NCBI GenBank assembly: GCA_013399115.1
Contig: VXAA01005254.1
Location: 94,483-158,482, forward strand
DNA length: 64,000 bases
Reading direction: 5' to 3'
Source of the DNA: Anseranas semipalmata
Taxonomy: Eukaryota > Chordata > Aves > Anseriformes > Anseranatidae
The position numbers and the translations under genes are program-made. The notes under the pieces are model-generated. The model made no database searches. It was not told where the DNA came from and saw nothing but the letters and a program-made list of their open reading frames with translations. Below are positions 57,605 through 64,000 of the stretch, piece by piece. Position 1 is the stretch's first letter. The number at the start of each line of letters is the position of its first letter.

Positions 57605-60600
57605 CTATAGAAGAAAATGATTAAGACCCTTGGGGGACTTTTCAGTTACTCTTATAAAACACTTAAACTGACAACTATTCTACATCATGAAATTCTTTGA
57701 GGAAAGTAATATAACTTAATCAATGCAATAAAATTAAGCCTGTAACACAATGTACAGCAACCCAAATTTATGTGACATTAACTGCCTTTCTGCAGTAAAG
57801 TAAAATATAATATGAAAACATTTCTCCTTCTTTGTGAATACAGATCTGAGTTTGAAGTAATGATGATGTGTTACAGAAACATTCCTGTATCTTTTAGTAG
57901 GTTCTGTAATGTTGAATGAGGAGCTACATATCTTTGTTTTATGCTTCTCAGCCAACCTAGTGGTGGTAGTCAAGTCTGTGTTACAGAGAAGTGTTAGTTC
58001 TGCCTGGTGAATCGCTTGTACCTCTAGATCTGGGTATGTACAATCAGCATTCTTCATCACCATGAATGCCGTTTTTATCCAGCCTGTTCCCATGAGACAT
58101 GCAACATACATGGGTTCAAAGTAGCTTCTACAAATTCAGGAGTGAGATGTTTTTATTTACCAGTTTTGCTTATTTGTTTATTTTGCTGTGATATTTGCTG
58201 GGTAAGCAATGTTTCCAAAGTGCTACAGGAAATCAATGTCAAAAGTCTTGCTGGGGGAATTCTAATGTATTGGAAAAAATTTTACCATATTACTTAATCT
58301 CTGTTGCCTTTGTTATCAGGAATATTTTTTGTCACATGTGATAAGACTTTTTGTTACTGCATTAGGAAAAAAATGAATACTGATAAGAGGCTATTACAAA
58401 TTATGAAAATTTGATCAGCCTGTCATATTGTGGCAGAACAGAAGCATGCTTCTGTATTCAAAAAATTACATTAAGAAAGAACATGGAGTACTCTAGCTCA
58501 CTTTCATAGCCAATGTATAGGAATATTGACAGTGGTCCTACTCACAGATTTGTAAAGTATTTCTAAGATTGGATCTCAGTCCATGTCTCCCAACTTTTTA
58601 CCCAGTTTACCAAAGTTCTTGGAGATTTAGGCAAAAGTCACTTTTATTTCCTGAGTGCTTAATGAATATATATAGCATCATATTCCATTGATTTCCATCA
58701 TCATTCCTCACATTGTTGTTATTAGGTGTTTGCTGCTACTGGACCTCCTGTTTCTCTGTTCCTTCCTTATGACCCATTTTATTTCATTCCAACATCTGCA
58801 TTCCTTTTTCTTTTGATTGTGTAGGTTTGTTTGGGTTTTTACACTTGCTTTCACATTATGCTTCTGTATGAAATCCTGGTCAACAAGAGGGATTTTTGCT
58901 AAGCAGCTCCATAACACCAAGAATTCATTCTTTTAATCTATGCAAATCAACTTCTCTTTTCTGACCATCATGTGTCATATTGGCTAAAACATGTTTGGAG
59001 TTTTTAATGACTTACACAAGTTATATTTTTTAGCACAGAGTTTAAAAACACGTAATGTTTCTCAGGAGTGGCCATTGCTCTCTGCATATCCTACCACAGT
59101 GTTGGACTTTCTGTGAAAAGAATATCTCACACTGTGTCCCACCTATGTGCTGCAGTAGTAGATTTGGTAGATGTCTGACCCCAAATCCAGACAGCACTAA
59201 TCCTGACACCCAGAGTCCTGAAGATATCACTCTGGGAAACTGTCCCACTTGACTGCCAGAAAGCCTGACTATCAACAATTTGTACTGCACCCTGCCCTAT
59301 ATACCTGACCCAAAACCCTGACCTGAAGCTCAGATTGACTGCAGACATCCCACAAGCTTATTCATGAAAGTCCTTAGCACATAGAAAAGTAGCTTAATAT
59401 TAAGTATTTTTCTCTTTTTTAAAATCAGCTGCCTAGATTGCTTTGCTACTAACAAGGCGCAGCAATGCCACTTCAGGAATTTCCACTTAGTGAGGCATTC
59501 CCTTGCAGTGTTCTCAAAAAGATGTTGGATTTCCCAGAACAGTCAATGCTTTCCAGCTAGGAACAGACAGCAATTTCAACACCAAGTTATGGAAACATGC
59601 CTGCCTTGGATGAAAATGAGATCCAGGGAAAAATATATGGAAAGAAAAATGGGGATAAATAGTCACTTGACGTTATCTTCAGTATGGAAATAAGACAGAA
59701 TGCTGCTTTTGCCTTGTCATTGTAGTGTAGCATGGACAATCATATGCTTATTACTTTCCTAGGGTAAAGCAAACATCTTATGACAGAATTCTTATGAAGC
59801 AAGGCCATTTGACTGATGAAAGTTATTTGAGCAAGTAACCCATATAGAAAGCCCACTAATTATTTTCAGAGAAATCTTAGGTCCCAAGAAAGCAGGACCT
59901 TCTTCACATATGATGGGCACATTTACCCACAGAGAGACTGTAGGGCAAGACAAGATAGCTGTTCAAACCCTGCATGGGCTTTCAGGTGCTACCATAGACC
60001 CTAACCTCGGATTACAGATGTTCTGTGCTTCAAATAAAAATGACCATGCCTGTTTTAAACTAGATAATTCAGTCACCGCTAAAAAAGTAACATGGATCTT
60101 TGCACTGCCTGACTGCTTACGTTCCTTTTTTTTCTTGCCTCACTTTCACAGCACTGAGCACATGCTGCTGGGGCCCCACCACCAGCTGCACATAAACACG
60201 GATGGAATTTGGGTATTCGTACACAAGTTACAGAAGCTCTCAATGGTGGTCATTCAAACTGAAATCAGAGACATCCATAATAAATGGGAGAAACACAGGC
60301 CACTGGCATCCCTCCAAAGACACTATTATTTCCTTTCATCCTAAGCTATTCAAGCTTGTTGAGGAAGTAAATGGGAGCTGCCACCCAGTGCCACGTCCCC
60401 AAGTCCTCACATCCCCATGTCCTCACATGTGAAGATAGGTCAGTAAGACCTGTATGTTTTAAGTGCTATTGTGTAAAAATATTCTATAAAAATGAATATT
60501 TCCATGGAAGCTGTCACCCAGGAAAGCATGCAATCCCCCAAAAAGCTTCCAGCCAAACTTGATGGTGCTAGTGACAATGGTCAGTTCCGTAAGTGGGACC

Positions 60601-62984
60601 TGTTTGCAGAAGCAGATCTCCAGCAGACAACAGTAAAATAGCTGCCACTTGTACCCTCAAGACATGGCAACAGCAGCTTCTGATGACCTTCAAATACAGT
60701 GTGATATTAGCACTTATTATGTTTGTTACCATAGCGCTTAGGAAAGTGGGGCTTGCACAATATACACGCAGCATCCCTACTCCACAACAGCTTCTTATCT
60801 AAATAGACAAGCAGATAAAAGCTAGAGAAAAGGATTAAATATACAAACAGAGCAAGAGGAGCAACAGCCTGCAAATTTCATGTCAGCTACTCTTGTTTAC
60901 TTGTCCTTTGGGCAGAGTTTAATTAGTAAGGGATTAGCTGACACATAGACAGAGGACAGGGGATGGTAAAGAGAGGCATGAAAGAGGCAAGGAGAGGGAG
61001 GGAGGCAGAAAGTGGCTGGAGTGAGGCTGAGATGAGAGTCTGAGACAAGAAGCTGAGGGGGTTGCAGGAGGTGGCTGCATGCTACAGGGGAGAAGTATTC
61101 ATAACCCAGACTGTAACAAAGCAGATTGATGGCTGTGGTTTTAACTGTAAAGGGACAGAGGCACTAACCTGTCTAGCCATTAACAGGCTCATAGCAAGGA
61201 GGCAGTGCTGAATGGGCAATAAGGATACTCAGCCTGCCTACAGTGTGCCTCACAATCTTTACAGAGACATAGCTGTTATACAGAATGCTATTTGTTTTAA
61301 CATCCTCAGAGCCAAAATCAACCTTGAGCTGGTTCCTCCGAAAGCTTTTGTCTGGCTGAGTGCTGATGTGGTGCAAAAAGCTGGTGCATCCCAGAGGGTG
61401 CCTATACTTTGCTGTTCCAGATCAGTGAGCTGAGAAGCCCCAGGGACCCCCAGCTCTTTCAATCCCTACTCATCTCAGGGCTGAGATGGGAGGAATCCAA
61501 TAAAATGTCCTTTTCCATCTGCTTTGAGCAGAGCAGCAAGTCTAGCTAAAAACAAGGCCTGGTTTCTGGAGCCTGCTTTGTAGTGTGGCACTGGAAAGCT
61601 GGGGACCACTGCGGAAAACTGTAAGGTAGCCATTAAGAAAGAGGAGTCAGAATGAAAAAGATGCCAGAAAAAGGAGCGAACTAAACCATCGTGATAACAA
61701 AATCCAACGCAGAAGACAGGTACAGTGGTGTTGTTTCTTTTTCCTAATAAAAATGTAAGATAAGCAGCCTTTCTAAATGATAATTCTCTTGTGAATTTTG
61801 AAGGCAGGCGCTACCTATGTATTGCTGTAGGCTCCAGTGAAATGTAGAGGGAAGGAAAGAGGAACTGCCAGAGGAGGGTGGTATTGTACAACATAAAATC
61901 AGTAGCTTCTCTTACCTTGGAGTTACCAGCCAGGGGTAGTGGTTAAACCCCACAACAATCCTCCACTCTTAGTTTCCAAAATAACACACAGTAGTGGGCT
62001 GGAAAGTAACTTCAGGCCAAGAACATGGAGAAGATGAGAAAACTGCAGAAAAAAGCAGAATGAAATTAGGAGATGGGATGAAATGGGAAGGTCAGAAAAG
62101 AAGGAAAGCAGAAATGGAGAGGATGCAACCCTGAGGAAAGGAGGCCAGCCAGGTCAGATGGTCACTAGGGCAGAGGATCAAAAAAGGGTGCTTGAGTAAA
62201 TACTACCTTGGTGGAGAATGTGATTTTTAAAAATGGAAAAATAAACCAGAGAAAGATTGAATATTTAGGGTTAATTCTGGACTGAAGGGGGAGGAACAAC
62301 GAGACCTGTGTACAACAGATTTCCTGACCCAGCCTGTCCCTTCCTGCCATCCGTATTCACGATGCAGAGGGTAACTGTAGTCTAACTGAAGGATGCAGGT
62401 TACAAACTGGAAGTAACCACCACCTCAATCCCGCTTATACTGTGAAAACATTTTTGAACTCCTGTCCTACTTTGACCAATCCTGCATGCTCTTTTTTGAG
62501 AATGGGTCATCTTCAACTGAACATTTGTACAGTGTACTTTGAACTGCTGAAGCATAGTTTAGGAATCACAATTAAGAATTATGACTTAAAAATACAAACC
62601 TGAACAAGATATTAACACCATTTCTAACAATGCACCCAATAGAACTTTTGCCAGACCCCAGAATTCTGTTTCAGAAATGAACAAATTCTAGAATTTATTT
62701 TTCTTCTTACTCAATCTAAAGTTTTCTTTCTTTAAAATGTAATTTCAGCTTTCAAACATAATATACTCCTAACTGCACATTGAGTAAATTCTTCTTGTTC
62801 TGTGTAGGTTAGGCTTTAAAATGTTTGTGTGTGAATATATTAGCCACATCAAAGAATCACATTGAAAATACTGTTTGGAGCTAAATGCGGCTTATAGAGG
62901 ACCTATAGTGGTGTTCAAATGAATTTTAAAAAGTTACTTGCCTCTTTACAGTTGTTTCTGTTCACTCACTGTGAGAGAATTATA
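57605..62984. other. Non-coding unique DNA
   Basis: Includes two fairly long open frames, 57734-58111 (-) and 59910-60344 (+), without recognisable domains, start context or splice frame. A 16-bp tandem pair (ccccaagtcctcacat, ccccatgtcctcacat) lies at about 60398-60429 and a purine-rich tract at about 60950-61070. No RNA gene or element seen. Confidence 0.6.
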
Positions 62985-63420
62985 AAACCACAGAATGGCT
63001 GAGGTAGGAAGGGACCTTGGATATCATCTAGTCTCACCCCACAGTAAGACCAGGGTCAGCCAGAACAGGTTGCTGAGGACCACATGCAGTTGGGTTTTGA
63101 ATACTTTCAAGAACTGAGACTTTATAGCCTCTCTGGAGATCACCGTTCCAGTGTTCAATCACCCTTACATACAAAAAAAAAAAAAAAGAAAGAAAGAAAG
63201 AAAAAAAGTCTGCTTAAACGTTAAAATGGAATTTCTTGCATTTCAGTGTGCTCATTGCCTCCTATCCTTTCAACAGGCACCACTAAGGAGTCTGGTTCTG
63301 TTTTCTTTACTCCTTCCCATCAGGTATTTAAAAAATGTTGTTAAGATCCCCCTCGAGTCTCCTCTTCTCAAAGTTAAACATCCCAGCACTACTCAGCATG
63401 CACAGTAGTGCATGTATAAT
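62985..63420 (-). mobile_element. CR1 3' fragment, antisense
   Basis: At the left is the 3' end in reverse (aaaccacagaatggctgagg, gtaggaagggaccttggata, tcatctagtctcaccccaca). Then comes the reversed ORF2 end (cactgttccagtgtt-like wording at 63142), and further right ccccctcgagtctcctcttc, equivalent to 'EKRRLEGD', and gttaaacatcccagcactac. An A15/(AAAG)n tract at 63173-63207 has grown inside the copy. This subfamily differs from the 32550 copy and is more diverged. Confidence 0.88.
63173..63207 (+). repeat. A-run with (AAAG)n inside CR1
   Basis: A15 followed by four AAAG units and A7. It lies within the antisense CR1, so it expanded after that insertion. Confidence 0.9.
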
Positions 63421-63884
63421 ACATTTGGCCCTGTAGACTAGCACACTGAAACTGAAACCACTTCCAGAAATACAAATCTGTAAGAAAGAAAAATTAATGG
63501 AAGTGAGAGGCAATCAGTAGCTTCATAGAAAAGCAAGGTCATAACCTGACTAAATAATATATGACAACTTCTCAAGCTGCTTAATGAAAGTGAAAAAGCA
63601 ATATTTAAACATAAGAATGACTTCACAATTACAACTTTCAGAAACAATAAAAATGCATCTGCCTTCACAGAAAATAGTCAAAATGTATTCAATTTTTTTT
63701 CTCTTTGGAATGTACAATGAATAAGAGCTCATCTATTTTATATTTCTCTTATAGTTTATCAATAACAAAATATCAAAATGAGAAAGGGCAACTGAGCAAT
63801 ACAAACAAGAATTATAACATGGCTTGAAAGAACTAGTACAAACACCTCTGTGTCATTAGGCTATATCAGCTGCATTTCCAAAAT
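63421..63884. other. Non-coding unique DNA between two CR1 copies
   Basis: AT-rich, no gene signal. Confidence 0.65.
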
Positions 63885-64000
63885 GAGAGGGTGGTCAGGC
63901 ACTGGAACAATCTCCCCAGGGAAATGGTCACAGCACTGAGCCTGCTGGAGTTCAAGAAGTGTTTGGACAATGCTCTCAGACATGTGGTTTGATTTTTGTG
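63885..64000 (+). mobile_element. CR1 3' fragment, cut by window end
   Basis: Reads gagggtggtcaggcactgga, then caatctccccagggaaatgg, and ctggagttcaagaagtgttt. These are equivalent to the 'VxHWNRLP', 'VESPSLxxFK' end of CR1 ORF2 on the plus strand. The 3' tail lies beyond base 64000. Confidence 0.87.

Noticed and set aside
57734..58111. 125-codon minus-strand open frame near the exon candidate
   Set aside because: No splice-site framework joining it to 57455-57604 and no protein family recognised.
59910..60344. 144-codon plus-strand open frame, the longest outside known repeats
   Set aside because: No domain, signal or membrane pattern, no splice framework or promoter seen. With six frames over 64 kb, a frame of this length is plausible by chance.
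1..64000. CRISPR arrays, tRNA or rRNA genes, bacterial or phage operons
   Set aside because: No regularly spaced short direct repeats with unique spacers, no cloverleaf-type sequence or rRNA motifs, and no dense coding on either strand; this is animal non-coding DNA.

Overview
This window is vertebrate nuclear DNA and almost certainly avian. The best evidence is a series of CR1 non-LTR retrotransposon copies of bird type, including one about 3.3 kb long with recognisable endonuclease and reverse transcriptase remnants. A solo LTR matching a family I know from many bird genomes supports this, as do the AT-rich single-copy background and the sparse, short repeats. There are no bacterial-style genes, operons, CRISPR arrays, tRNAs or rRNAs. 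I could not support any complete host protein-coding gene. The window reads as intergenic DNA or the inside of a large intron. The only host exon candidate is a weak one on the minus strand at 57455-57604.

Layout. 1-20570 is unique AT-rich non-coding DNA with a few simple repeats and one 29-base gap. 20570-23640 is a disturbed patch: three single-N joins, three pairs of duplicated contig-end sequences, an ancient CR1 relic cut in two by a misplaced piece, and three identical 94-bp tandem copies. 23640-29530 is unremarkable non-coding DNA. 29530-30052 is a solo endogenous-retrovirus LTR. 32550-35905 is a long, dead CR1 (+) carrying a younger antisense CR1 insertion at 34135-34412. 40576-40778 is a 203-bp segment bounded by 20-bp near-perfect inverted repeats. 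42036-42256 is a CR1 3' end, followed by a GC-rich island (42590-42970) that I think is a dispersed avian repeat. Further CR1 pieces lie at 43740-43905 (-, very old), 46005-46225 (+), 50555-50918 (+), 62985-63420 (-) and 63885-64000 (+, cut by the window end). A cluster of three different microsatellites sits at 51781-52290, and a possible MIR-like SINE relic at about 54855-54985.

How the parts relate. The elements are independent insertions of different ages, not a working system. The CR1 copies range from barely recognisable (20570, 43740) to moderately decayed (32550), and the nested copy must be younger than its host. None has an intact ORF, so none can move on its own. The most actionable result is the probable contig-order error at 20876-23638. 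It is supported by overlapping duplicated ends and, independently, by the reading direction of the split CR1. I did not find a convincing new biological system. The least explained structures are the 203-bp inverted-repeat segment, the 94-bp triplication and the minus-strand exon candidate.
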